The position numbers were made by a program, and so were the translations under genes. This document shows positions 55,670 to 63,965 of a DNA stretch of 64,000 nt, one piece after another; position 1 is the stretch's first letter; every line of letters starts with the position of its first letter. The notes beneath the pieces are model-generated. The model was not told where the DNA came from. It saw nothing but the letters and a program-made list of their open reading frames with translations, and did no database searches. The DNA is from Clostridia bacterium (lineage in GTDB: Bacteria > Bacillota > Peptococcia > DRI-13 > UBA5745), in NCBI GenBank assembly GCA_018434325.1, contig JAHDPO010000049.1:58534-122533 (forward strand), written 5' to 3'.

Positions 55670-56833
55670 TCAGACCCAATCGGTAAATATGGGACGTTTT
55701 TTTGGCGGCGCCATGTTTTTGCATTCCTTCAGGCCGGGCCTGCCGTCGATAAATGTACCGGCGACGCTGGGCACCCGTCCATAAGCAATGGTACTCAGCA
55801 TATCGGGCTTGATGCTTCCAGTGGAAGTAAACATAAAGTCGGCAGTCATGCCTGGCGCGAGGACGCCGTGATCCAGTCTGTAGCAATTGGCCACATTACC
55901 GCTGGCCATGGCCGCGGCAATGGCAGGATCCACACCGGCATTTTGCGACAAGGCTGCCATCTGGATCCATAGGCCCATAGGGGAAAACCCGGAAAGCGAA
56001 GGAACATTGGTGCCCAGCAGCATTTTGTCCAGCGTCCCTGCTTCCTTGGCCCAGCGGGCAATTTTGATCAGCATCGTCTCGTTGCCGTTAGATACGCAGT
56101 CAAACCAGTATTCGCCGCATTGTACGAGCTGCTTAACCCAGTCCTCCCGCAAAGGGGTGGGATCACCGTTCAAACAGCACAACACATCGGGGGCAATATG
56201 GGCAATTTCCTCCAGGGTATAGGCAATGCCGTCAGCGCTGAAGGGAGCGGCAGCGTGCAGCGTAATGACGAAGCCGTGTTTCCGCGCCATATTTGCCAGA
56301 CGAGCAGCCTCCTCAGGCTCCGTTACCGCACTCAGGCCAATTTCCCCCACAATATGGACACCTTGGGCGGCCAGCTCAACAAAATCCGTCTCGGTCATAC
56401 CTGGCTGCAGCATTACGCTTCCGGCATGGATTTTCACGAAAGAAGGACGATAATGATCCCACAAATATTTGCCGTAGATTGCCTGGGCTTTGGCTGAGAC
56501 CACATCGGCTGCAGCACCGGGGAAACCAAAGCCGCCGGTACTCACCATACTGGTAACACCTGCACCGGCATAATTGTCTACCCAATCATAGGCCTTGTAT
56601 GCAGGTAGGTAGTTGGCCAGGGGCGGGTGGGTGTTTCCATCGATCAGACCGGGACAGACGGTCAGCCCTACGGCATCGACGTCCATGGTATAGTCAAGAT
56701 CCGGAGCATCAGCCTTTTTCCCTATAAAGATGATCTTGCTGCCGTCAGTGCATATGGTGTCACCGTCGGCGATGGGATGCCCACAGTCGCCAGTAACGAT
56801 GGCGCCAATGTTGTGGATAATCGTTTTGCTCAT
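55670..56833 (-). CDS. Enamidase-like amidohydrolase, metal site altered
   Basis: 387 residues, clearly paralogous to the next gene (SKT.I.NIG...GD..., LGT..PS...F...G.W). The normal HxH at the first strand is Asn-Thr-His (N67, T68, H69). The His in the paralogue's CHVAGG is Leu in CCLNGD. The metal-binding Asp in LGTDTPS is Asn in LGTNVPS. One His (LHAAA) remains. The protein should therefore not bind the usual binuclear metal pair. It could be a pseudoenzyme subunit for its neighbour, or a relative with changed chemistry. Good ribosome site; no stop or frameshift, so not a decayed gene. Confidence 0.8.
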   Translation of the reverse strand: MSKTIIHNIGAIVTGDCGHPIADGDTICTDGSKIIFIGKKADAPDLDYTMDVDAVGLTVCPGLIDGNTHPPLANYLPAYKAYDWVDNYAGAGVTSMVSTGGFGFPGAAADVVSAKAQAIYGKYLWDHYRPSFVKIHAGSVMLQPGMTETDFVELAAQGVHIVGEIGLSAVTEPEEAARLANMARKHGFVITLHAAAPFSADGIAYTLEEIAHIAPDVLCCLNGDPTPLREDWVKQLVQCGEYWFDCVSNGNETMLIKIARWAKEAGTLDKMLLGTNVPSLSGFSPMGLWIQMAALSQNAGVDPAIAAAMASGNVANCYRLDHGVLAPGMTADFMFTSTGSIKPDMLSTIAYGRVPSVAGTFIDGRPGLKECKNMAPPKKRPIFTDWV

Positions 56834-56839
56834 AATCCG

Positions 56840-58015
56840 TCAGCTCCTCACTTTCTCTGGGCATTGTTTGACGGCAGCTCGTTTTGGCGGGGCGGTGTTG
56901 ACCTTGTCGCCGCTAACGAGGACATTGCCATCTACGAACACCATGCTGACCCCGGGGACGGTACCGGCCCGCAGGCAGTCGGCCACTGTATCCTGTTGGG
57001 CGCCCAGCGGCGCGTCGCAGAGGATCAGATCCGCGGCATAACTCTCGCGAATCATGTTGGCTTTGATGCCGTAGCAAGCTGCCGTATTTCCGGAACCTGC
57101 AGCAACAGCGATTTCAGGTTCCAGGCCACACATGCCGCACAGCAACGTCATGACTTCCCACACCCCATGGGGGAAGACGCCGTAACCGGAGGGCGTATCG
57201 GTACCGAGGATCAATCGAGAGAAAGCGTTATTTTCCCGGAGAATGTCAATGAGAGCGCCCATAAATTGAGGATTCGGGCGATTAACAGCACAAATTTCCA
57301 TATAGGCAGGCAGCTCTTCCACCAACCGGCGCATACCATCCACCGGGATACCGCCGCCGGCCACGTGGCAAATCACGTCCGGTTTGATGCCCAGAATACG
57401 GTCGACGTTCATGCCGGCAGAGCCGGCCAGGAAAGTGGCGCCGGTATGGCACATGGTGCGCACACCATATTTGCGGCCCCATTCTGTCATAGGGCCTGCG
57501 GTTTCGGGATCAACAGCATTGCCAAGGCCGAACTCGCCGGTTTGCCGCACACCGATGTCTGCCAGATCCTCAAAATCCTCCTCGGTGAGGCCGACGACGG
57601 GAATAATGGCGCCGGCGTAGACCTTCGCACCACCAGGACGCAATTTTTCGAAGATTTTCCGGGTAACAACTGCCAAAGCCTTGACTCCCTGAGGATCGGA
57701 GGGACGACCGGGAATATGGGTCTCCCCAGCTGAGATAATGCCTGTGATGCCTGAGGCGGCATAAGCGTTTAACCATTTCATGGCACTTTGCCGAGGGGCC
57801 CATTCCGATATGGCTACGTGCACATGGCTATCAATTAGACAAGGCATCAATGTAGTGCCGGATGCATCATACGTTTCTGCGTCAGTAGCCGTGAGGCCCT
57901 GCCCGATCTCGGTGATTACGCCGTCTTCAATCAGGAGAGAATCGGCATTCAGCACAGGTTGTGCGATATCACCCGAATAGAGACAGCCAATATTATTGAT
58001 CAGAGTTTTGCTCAT
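56840..58015 (-). CDS. Enamidase-type amidohydrolase
   Basis: 391 residues, amidohydrolase superfamily, resembling enamidase of nicotinate fermentation, which opens the tetrahydro-oxonicotinate ring to formylglutarate and ammonia. Metal ligands appear intact: HVH (H64, H66) in LIDSHVHVAISEWAPRQ, CHTGA, CHVAGG and the Asp in LGTDTPSGYG. AAGGAG precedes the ATG. It lies between the RidA and altered-paralogue genes with only 6 bp to the latter. Substrate identity is inferred from context; other cyclic enamides or ureides are possible. Confidence 0.82.
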   Translation of the reverse strand: MSKTLINNIGCLYSGDIAQPVLNADSLLIEDGVITEIGQGLTATDAETYDASGTTLMPCLIDSHVHVAISEWAPRQSAMKWLNAYAASGITGIISAGETHIPGRPSDPQGVKALAVVTRKIFEKLRPGGAKVYAGAIIPVVGLTEEDFEDLADIGVRQTGEFGLGNAVDPETAGPMTEWGRKYGVRTMCHTGATFLAGSAGMNVDRILGIKPDVICHVAGGGIPVDGMRRLVEELPAYMEICAVNRPNPQFMGALIDILRENNAFSRLILGTDTPSGYGVFPHGVWEVMTLLCGMCGLEPEIAVAAGSGNTAACYGIKANMIRESYAADLILCDAPLGAQQDTVADCLRAGTVPGVSMVFVDGNVLVSGDKVNTAPPKRAAVKQCPEKVRS

Positions 58016-58068
58016 GAGTCTTACATCTCCTTAGCAAAAGAAGTAGTTTGTTCACTTATAGGGCCGCG

Positions 58069-58458
58069 TCATTTTTGTTTGACAGCAACGATTTTCATTT
58101 CCATATTCATATTAGGCGCCAGCAATCCCACCTGAAAAGTTGAACGGGTTGGTGGAAATTGTACATCACCAAAAAACTCATTCCAGGCGTCGTTGAAGTC
58201 TTTATACCAGCGCACATCACTAATGAAGCATTCTACTACCACCAGATCTTCCAACGTAGCGCCGGCAGCATTCAGAATAATCTTAATGTTTTTTAGGCAT
58301 TGAAGGGTCTGTTCGCGGATGCCCACGGCCCATTGGTCGCTGACAAAATCTTTTGGCGATATGCCCGAAGATATGATGACATTATCAATTTGAATAACTG
58401 AACTAAGCTTATGCACCGGGGCCTTGATTCCATTAGCAGAGATAATTTTCTTTTCCAT
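58069..58458 (-). CDS. RidA/YjgF family enamine deaminase
   Basis: 129 residues. Conserved RidA features: VIISSGISPKD, LKNIKIILNAAGATLEDLVVVECFI and PPTRSTFQVGLL with the Arg that binds the substrate carboxylate. Hydrolyses enamine/imine intermediates. First gene of the leftward operon, with an AGGAGG ribosome site. Its presence fits a pathway that opens an enamide ring and makes enamine products. Confidence 0.92.
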   Translation of the reverse strand: MEKKIISANGIKAPVHKLSSVIQIDNVIISSGISPKDFVSDQWAVGIREQTLQCLKNIKIILNAAGATLEDLVVVECFISDVRWYKDFNDAWNEFFGDVQFPPTRSTFQVGLLAPNMNMEMKIVAVKQK

Positions 58459-58512
58459 ATTGTCCTCCTGTTCTTTTGTTCATGTAAGAATTCTATAGGG
58501 AGAAATAATTTA

Positions 58513-58526
58513 ACCGGTATACCGGT
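58513..58526. promoter_or_regulatory. Operator copy 1 (ACCGGTATACCGGT)
   Basis: A perfect 14-bp palindrome, found again with longer arms at 58723. It lies about 11-24 bp downstream of the predicted start of the leftward ridA operon, so a bound protein would block that promoter. The form resembles operators of FadR-type GntR regulators; no such gene is in the window. Confidence 0.75.
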
Positions 58527-58543
58527 ATCATCATTTTGAGCAA

Positions 58544-58572
58544 AGTATATTCCTATCCATGGCATAAGTCAA
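58544..58572 (-). promoter_or_regulatory. Promoter of the leftward catabolic operon
   Basis: Minus strand TTGACT (58567-58572) and TATACT (58544-58549), 17 bp apart. Predicted start near 58537, just before operator copy 1. Confidence 0.75.
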
Positions 58573-58617
58573 GTCATTAATTAGAGACTAAAAAGAAAAA
58601 AATTCATAAAAAACATA

Positions 58618-58646
58618 TTGACATATCTAAATATCTATAATATTTT
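58618..58646 (+). promoter_or_regulatory. Candidate promoter of the rightward operon
   Basis: TTGACA (58618-58623) with TATTTT (58641-58646) at 17 bp. TATAAT also occurs five bases earlier but at 12-bp spacing. Weak in the -10; operator copy 2 lies about 70 bp downstream. Confidence 0.4.
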
Positions 58647-58722
58647 ATAATTGATTTACTATCACAAAGGACAATGCAAAAAATTATTACCGAGTGAGCT
58701 TGCAGATTATCCCAAATGCCAG

Positions 58723-58740
58723 TACCGGTATACCGGTACA
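58723..58740. promoter_or_regulatory. Operator copy 2 (GTACCGGTATACCGGTAC)
   Basis: Perfect 18-bp palindrome, centre about 211 bp from copy 1 (near 20 helical turns). Positioned before the rightward genes. The 395-bp divergent region 58459-58853 otherwise contains only the promoters described and AT-rich DNA. Confidence 0.8.
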
Positions 58741-58853
58741 TTTAGTTAGGCAAGAATAACGAAAAAAAGGGAAGGAGCAGGTATTATGCGTTAATGGGAG
58801 AAACCTTGTGTACGAAAAGAGGAGCCAGCATACGTCAAAAGGAGGAAAATATC

Positions 58854-59153
58854 ATGAAACTTCTCAAAATTGAAAAATATTGGTTGATTTTCACTGTTGT
58901 GCTATTTATTATCTTCAATATTCCCGGCGTGCCTCCCCAGGGAAACGTGACAGGGGCAATCCTGTGGTGTGTCGGCGGCATGGCCCTTTCCTGGATCGTA
59001 CACTTCACCATCAACGCAAGAATCTTTAAAATCTACAAACCCCGCAAAACCGAGGCGGCATTCCTTACAGAAAATGCCGAGATAGACCGCATCGCTAATG
59101 AAGAGGCCATGGCAGAACTTGAAGCAGACAGCGCGAAACAGGTGCAGAGGTAA
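58854..59153 (+). CDS. Small membrane subunit of a sodium/solute symporter
   Basis: 99 residues from ATG 58854 (AAAGGAGG at 7 bases; an in-frame start at 58794 lacks this). Two membrane helices (YWLIFTVVLFIIFNIPGV and GAILWCVGGMALSWIVHFTIN), then a charged tail. The pattern matches the small accessory (YhdT-like) proteins that precede SSS-family transporters. 55 bp upstream of the symporter. Confidence 0.75.
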   Translation: MKLLKIEKYWLIFTVVLFIIFNIPGVPPQGNVTGAILWCVGGMALSWIVHFTINARIFKIYKPRKTEAAFLTENAEIDRIANEEAMAELEADSAKQVQR

Positions 59154-59208
59154 GCCGCTGCCTGTACGATCTTAATAAATTCATAAGAGGAAAGGATGTA
59201 TCGAATTT

Positions 59209-60753
59209 ATGCTATCATTTAGTGAATTATGGATCACCATAGCTGCCTATATTGCTTTAATTCTTGGCATCGGCTCATTCATTAATCACCAGCGCAGCAA
59301 AAATCCTGGCGCCAGCCTGTTTACCAGCAAGCTGCCCTGGTTTCAGAACGTTATGACCTACATTGCCTCTTTGATGAGCGTGTGGCTCTTCTTCGCCGGA
59401 CCGGCAGGATACTACAAGGGCGGATTCACCTATTGGATAAGTGAGATGATTTGGCTACCGGTGTATGCCTTGCTGGCCCATTTTGTCACCAACCGGATCT
59501 GGGTCCTCAGCCGCAAGCGGCAATATATTACTCCGGCAGACACTTTTTGCGACCGGTTTCAGGGTCCTGGCAGCAAGCTATTGCGGGCCATGGTCGCCGT
59601 CATCATGATGATCTCCGCATTTCCCTATGTCACTTCCGTTATCGCAGCCATTGCCCAGGGTGGAGTTCGTGTTTCTGATGGCAGCATCAGCTATGGGGCC
59701 ATTATCCTGACCATCGGTGTCGCCATGGTGTTGTTCACCACCATTGGTGGTTTCAAGTCGGTGGCGCTCACCGATACGATTCAGGGGATCCTGTTTTTCA
59801 TCGTTATCTGGCTGATTGCCTTTGTAGCGCTATTCTATATGTTTGGCGGCGATTTTTTTGGTGCTGTCAAAGAGGTTTACAACACTGACGGCGGCGCCTT
59901 CTTCTCATACCCTGGGCCCTACGGGTGGGAGTCCTATGGTTATCGTTTTGGCTATCCTTTTGCGTTAATCGTTGGCTATTCGGTGATGCTTCCCCACGTA
60001 TTTGTACGGGCCTGCTATTCCGGCCGCGATCTGAAAACCCAGCGTAAAATGGCCACCTGGACCCCGGCCATCCGCTTTTTGGTGTGGACCGGCTGCTTTA
60101 TCGTCGGCATGGTTTGCTTTGCCGCTATGCCTGGCCTGGACAGCAAAGCCTCTGAATACGTTATCCCCTACATGATTGAGGGTACCATATTTCCCGTCAA
60201 TCCTATTTTTGCCCATATCCTGATGGTCCTCTTCTTCTGTGGAGCCTGCGGCGTGGGTATCTCTACAGCAGACTCCTACCTGCTTTCGGCAGCCTCTATC
60301 GTCAGTGACGATTTTATCCATGGTTTGCTGGGCATCAAGCTTACTCGTAAAAATAGCATTCTGGTAGGCAGAATCGTCATCTTTATTATAGGCATGGCAG
60401 GGGTCATGATGGCCATTAATCCCCCCGGGCTGATTGCAGACATGATCATGTTCTCCATCGGCATCACTATGCCCCTCTTTCCGGTACTGGTGCTGGGCAT
60501 CTGGTGGAAGAAAGCCACCACTATTGCAGCCAACACGGCGGTCATTGGCGGCATGATCGGCATCTGGATAACCTATATCGTCCTGCACAATGGCGGCACA
60601 TATTACGGCGCCTTAGGTACCGCCATATCCTTCATTCTCATGATTGTTGTCTCCTTACTCACCTATAAACCGGAAAAGGAAAACAATAAGTATCACGAAG
60701 ATATGCAAGAGGGCCTTGATGAGATTTACATTGTTGACCCTGCCGCCAGATAG
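59209..60753 (+). CDS. Sodium/solute symporter (SSS family)
   Basis: 514 residues, about 13 membrane helices. Family landmarks: PADTFCDRFQGPGSK, GGFKSVALTDTIQGILFFIVIWLI, GYSVMLPHVFVRACYSGRDLKTQRKMA, CGVGISTADSYLLSAASIVSDDFIH. The last is the sodium-site region of PutP/PanF-like carriers. It is the likely importer of the N-heterocyclic or carboxylate substrate oxidised by the following gene product. No substrate can be assigned from motifs alone. Confidence 0.9.
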   Translation: MLSFSELWITIAAYIALILGIGSFINHQRSKNPGASLFTSKLPWFQNVMTYIASLMSVWLFFAGPAGYYKGGFTYWISEMIWLPVYALLAHFVTNRIWVLSRKRQYITPADTFCDRFQGPGSKLLRAMVAVIMMISAFPYVTSVIAAIAQGGVRVSDGSISYGAIILTIGVAMVLFTTIGGFKSVALTDTIQGILFFIVIWLIAFVALFYMFGGDFFGAVKEVYNTDGGAFFSYPGPYGWESYGYRFGYPFALIVGYSVMLPHVFVRACYSGRDLKTQRKMATWTPAIRFLVWTGCFIVGMVCFAAMPGLDSKASEYVIPYMIEGTIFPVNPIFAHILMVLFFCGACGVGISTADSYLLSAASIVSDDFIHGLLGIKLTRKNSILVGRIVIFIIGMAGVMMAINPPGLIADMIMFSIGITMPLFPVLVLGIWWKKATTIAANTAVIGGMIGIWITYIVLHNGGTYYGALGTAISFILMIVVSLLTYKPEKENNKYHEDMQEGLDEIYIVDPAAR

Positions 60754-60905
60754 TTCGGTCGCAAACGTGCTTATACGAATCCCCCTCTACTCCACTTGCC
60801 TTCCGAAAGGCGGTATAAACCTTGCCGAAGGCAAGTGGATATTATCCAGAGAAAGGAGCGCATGATGACCGACCTGCCAACTGTCGCTTATCATGCAAAA
60901 AAACC

Positions 60906-63704
60906 ATGTCTGAAGATAATTTTATAATCAAGGGTGCGCAAAACAAGAAGAAGGAAGATGGTGCCGCCGGCGTTATTGTTAAAATCAACGGCATACATCA
61001 CGATATTGCCGAAGAACACCGCACTTGGTCGCTTTTGCGTTATCTGCGTGAAGTGCTGTCCCTCACAGGCGCCAAGTGCGGATGTGATCAGGGCCACTGC
61101 GGCACCTGCAATGTTCTCGTTGATGGAGAATGCAGGCGCGCTTGTCTCTACAAGATGGAAAAGCTTGACGGTAAAGAGATCATCACAATAGAAGGGGTGG
61201 CCTACGAGTCAGGTGTTCTCCATCCGGTACAAGAGAGTTTTATTGTAGAGGGCGTTATGCAATGCGGCTTCTGTACGCCTGGACAAATCATAGCTGTTTT
61301 GGGCTTGTTAAACAAAACCCTGAATCCCTCTCGGGAGGAGATAGACAAATCCTTCCGTGGGGTCTTGTGCCGCTGCGGGTCATATCCCCGGGTGATTAAG
61401 GCAATTCATCGGACGGCTGCGATTTTGCGCGGCGATGAATGGATTGATGAAAATCGCACTTCCGGCGACGTAATTGGCCGCTCCTATCCCATGATTGATG
61501 CAGTGGGCAAGGTGACGGGCTCCCTAAAATATGTGGATGACTATTACGCGCCCGGAATGCTGTGCGGCAAAGTGGTTTGGAGCGAGGAGTCCAGCGCTAT
61601 GCTGAAGGGTATCGATAAAGAGGAGGCAGAAAAGGCACCCGGCGTGGTGTGTGTACTTACCCATGAAGACTGTGAGGGCTTCAAGTTTGGCCCGCTGGTG
61701 CAAGATATGCCGCTGCTCTGCGGAGACCGTATCCGTAGCCGTTCCGAGGCTCTGGCACTGGTTCTGGCCGAAAGCCAGGAGCAGGCTGACGCGGCGGCCA
61801 AATTAGTGAATATCGAATACGAGATTTTACCGGCTGTTTTCACTGCACAGGAAGCGCTGAAGGAAGGGGCGCCTAAAATCACCAAGGATGGCAATGAAAC
61901 CATCCGCCTGCACCTGAGCAAGGGAGATGTTGATAAGGCGTTCAATGACGCCGATGTGGTAATCGAGGAGGAATATTCTACCCAGCGTATCGAACATGCG
62001 TACCTGGAACCGGAGTGCTCTATCACCGTGCCTCAGGCGGATGGGCGGTTTGTGAACTACAGCAACTCCCAGGCTGCCTTTGGCGCCCGGGATAACTGCG
62101 CCCGCATTTTGGGTGTGCCTGCAGATCGGGTCAACTTTATACAGGTACAGGTGGGCGGTTCCTTTGGCGGCAAAGGGGATCATCTGTGCCGGCTTCTCTC
62201 CAGCCTGGGCACGCTGAAAACTGGGCGTCCGGTACGGGTGACACTCAGCCGCGGGGATTCTTTGCGGTACCACAATAAACGCCACCCTTTCTATATGAAA
62301 GAAAAGCTGGGCGTCACCAAAGACGGAAAAATCAAAGGCTTGAAGGTAGAGCTTTTGGGCGATGGCGGTGCATATACCTATTTCAGTACTCGGGTAATGC
62401 CTCAGGCGGTTTGCTACAGCAGCGGGCCCTATGTTATTCCAAACTTTGACGCCACCGGTGTTGTAGCCTTTACCAATAATGTTTCCTCCGGGGCTATGCG
62501 GGGCTATGGCACTCCCCAGTGTCTGTTTGCCATCGAGAGTGCGGTAGATGAAACGTGCCGGGCTCTGAATATGGACCCCTTTGCTTTCCGCCGCCTCAAT
62601 GGCCTGCGGCCCGGTTCGGAATGTGCCGACGGGCAAGTGATTGGCGAGGGTCATGCCTTTATTGCCACCCTGGATGCAGTTGAAAAACGGGTAAAGGAAG
62701 TATTGCTTCCCATGAAGGAGAAGGATCCAGCCATCGGCATCGGTGTAGCTTCTGCCTGGCGGCACACCTCCGGTGGTCTGGGCCCTGATGAGGATGCCAA
62801 CGCCGATATCGACCTGTTGGACGACGGCACTTTGCTATTGCGCATTTGTGTAGCCGAGATGGGCAACGAGTCTCAAATCGCCATGGCGCAGATGGTGGCC
62901 AAGACCATGGACGTTCCCTATGAGCTCATCAAGCTCGGGCCCATGGAAACCGACAAGCTCTCCTGGGGCGGATCGGTTATGTCCAGCCGCGGCACCTTCC
63001 TGTGGGGGCCTGCCGCCATTGGCGCTGCACAAAAGATGACAACGGCGATCCTGGATTTCGTCGCCGCCTATCTGGTTTGCCCGATGGATGAGTTATCCTT
63101 TAAAGGCGGCTTAGTTTACCGCAGTGAGGAAGCAATCTACACTTTGTCGGAAGTAGCGGAGCTGGCTAAGTCTAAAGGGGTGTTCCTGACGGTACACCAT
63201 TATAGTAAGCTTCCCAAAACCCTTTGGCCCCGTGAAGACTGCAACAGCACAGGTGCTGTTCCCAAAGAAAAGTATATCATCCATGATACAAATACTTATG
63301 TTACCCTTGCTGTCGCCATAAAAGTGAACCCTGACACCGGTAAGATAAAAGTATTAAAGATGATCGAAGCTCTGGATATTGGCACGGTGATCAACCCGGA
63401 AGCGGCCCGCCGCCAGGCAGAGGGTGGAATGCTAATGAATCTGGGCATGGCGCTGGATGAGGAGTTCGTGGTAGAGGAAGGGTTCCATAAAACCGATACC
63501 CTGGCCAAGTATAAGATTCCGCAAATGGCCGATTTACCGGAAATGGAAATTATTTTTGTGGACAATTATGACCCCATAGGCCCTTTCGGCGCCAAGGGAA
63601 TTGCGGAGATGGGTATGCTGCCGGTGATGCCGGCCATCGCCAACGCCTATTACGAGATTACAGGGAAGCGCATACGCAACATGCCGCTGCACAAGAATCT
63701 TTGA
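60906..63704 (+). CDS. 2Fe-2S/molybdopterin hydroxylase (xanthine dehydrogenase family)
   Basis: About 932 residues. Plant-type 2Fe-2S (C58, C60, C65, C68, C80), second 2Fe-2S (CGFCTPG...LCRCGSYPR), then the molybdopterin part with GGSFGGKGDH, AMRGYGTPQ and the catalytic Glu in GAKGIAEMG. No FAD domain or separate FAD subunit gene, as in MOP-type aldehyde oxidoreductases; electrons must leave by another route. Proposed to hydroxylate the N-heterocycle used by the cluster. ATG 60906 has no ribosome site. The good AAAGGAG serves ATG 60862, which is in a different frame across an A7 run, so start or frame needs checking. Follows the symporter. Confidence 0.88.
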   Translation: MSEDNFIIKGAQNKKKEDGAAGVIVKINGIHHDIAEEHRTWSLLRYLREVLSLTGAKCGCDQGHCGTCNVLVDGECRRACLYKMEKLDGKEIITIEGVAYESGVLHPVQESFIVEGVMQCGFCTPGQIIAVLGLLNKTLNPSREEIDKSFRGVLCRCGSYPRVIKAIHRTAAILRGDEWIDENRTSGDVIGRSYPMIDAVGKVTGSLKYVDDYYAPGMLCGKVVWSEESSAMLKGIDKEEAEKAPGVVCVLTHEDCEGFKFGPLVQDMPLLCGDRIRSRSEALALVLAESQEQADAAAKLVNIEYEILPAVFTAQEALKEGAPKITKDGNETIRLHLSKGDVDKAFNDADVVIEEEYSTQRIEHAYLEPECSITVPQADGRFVNYSNSQAAFGARDNCARILGVPADRVNFIQVQVGGSFGGKGDHLCRLLSSLGTLKTGRPVRVTLSRGDSLRYHNKRHPFYMKEKLGVTKDGKIKGLKVELLGDGGAYTYFSTRVMPQAVCYSSGPYVIPNFDATGVVAFTNNVSSGAMRGYGTPQCLFAIESAVDETCRALNMDPFAFRRLNGLRPGSECADGQVIGEGHAFIATLDAVEKRVKEVLLPMKEKDPAIGIGVASAWRHTSGGLGPDEDANADIDLLDDGTLLLRICVAEMGNESQIAMAQMVAKTMDVPYELIKLGPMETDKLSWGGSVMSSRGTFLWGPAAIGAAQKMTTAILDFVAAYLVCPMDELSFKGGLVYRSEEAIYTLSEVAELAKSKGVFLTVHHYSKLPKTLWPREDCNSTGAVPKEKYIIHDTNTYVTLAVAIKVNPDTGKIKVLKMIEALDIGTVINPEAARRQAEGGMLMNLGMALDEEFVVEEGFHKTDTLAKYKIPQMADLPEMEIIFVDNYDPIGPFGAKGIAEMGMLPVMPAIANAYYEITGKRIRNMPLHKNL

Positions 63705-63721
63705 TTCCCAGAACATCCACT

Positions 63722-63797
63722 CCTCAGGCAGCCCAGGTACGTAAGCGATAGCCTTGCAGCCTGGGCTGTCTGGCGTTTACGCCATCGCCGCCTGAGG
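63722..63797. other. Branched hairpin structure after the hydroxylase gene
   Basis: Outer stem CCTCAGGC (63722-63729)/GCCTGAGG (63790-63797) encloses AGCCCAGG/CCTGGGCT and TGGCG/CGCCA hairpins, a three-way junction on paper. No T-run follows, so a plain terminator is not supported; it may be a regulatory or element-derived structure. The 63705-63965 interval holds no gene. Confidence 0.45.
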
Positions 63798-63902
63798 CTG
63801 ACGGGCTGCTCTGATGACCTACAGATGACTTTGTGGGAAGGGTTCTGCGAGTATGAAAAAGCTCGGTGTAAAATAAATGTAGGATAAAAAAAATAAACAA
63901 GA

Positions 63903-63961
63903 GGCAGCAAAATGTGGTTTAATAAAGTCGCAAAAACCATTAAACACCAAAGGAGGCTGCC
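63903..63961 (+). promoter_or_regulatory. Hairpin enclosing the ribosome site of the last gene
   Basis: GGCAGC (63903-63908) pairs with GCTGCC (63956-63961), and GTGGTTTAAT with ATTAAACAC (63939-63947). AGGAGG (63951-63956) lies within the 3' side. Insertion sequences often hide the transposase ribosome site in such a hairpin; a link here is inference. Confidence 0.4.
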
Positions 63962-63965
63962 CCTT

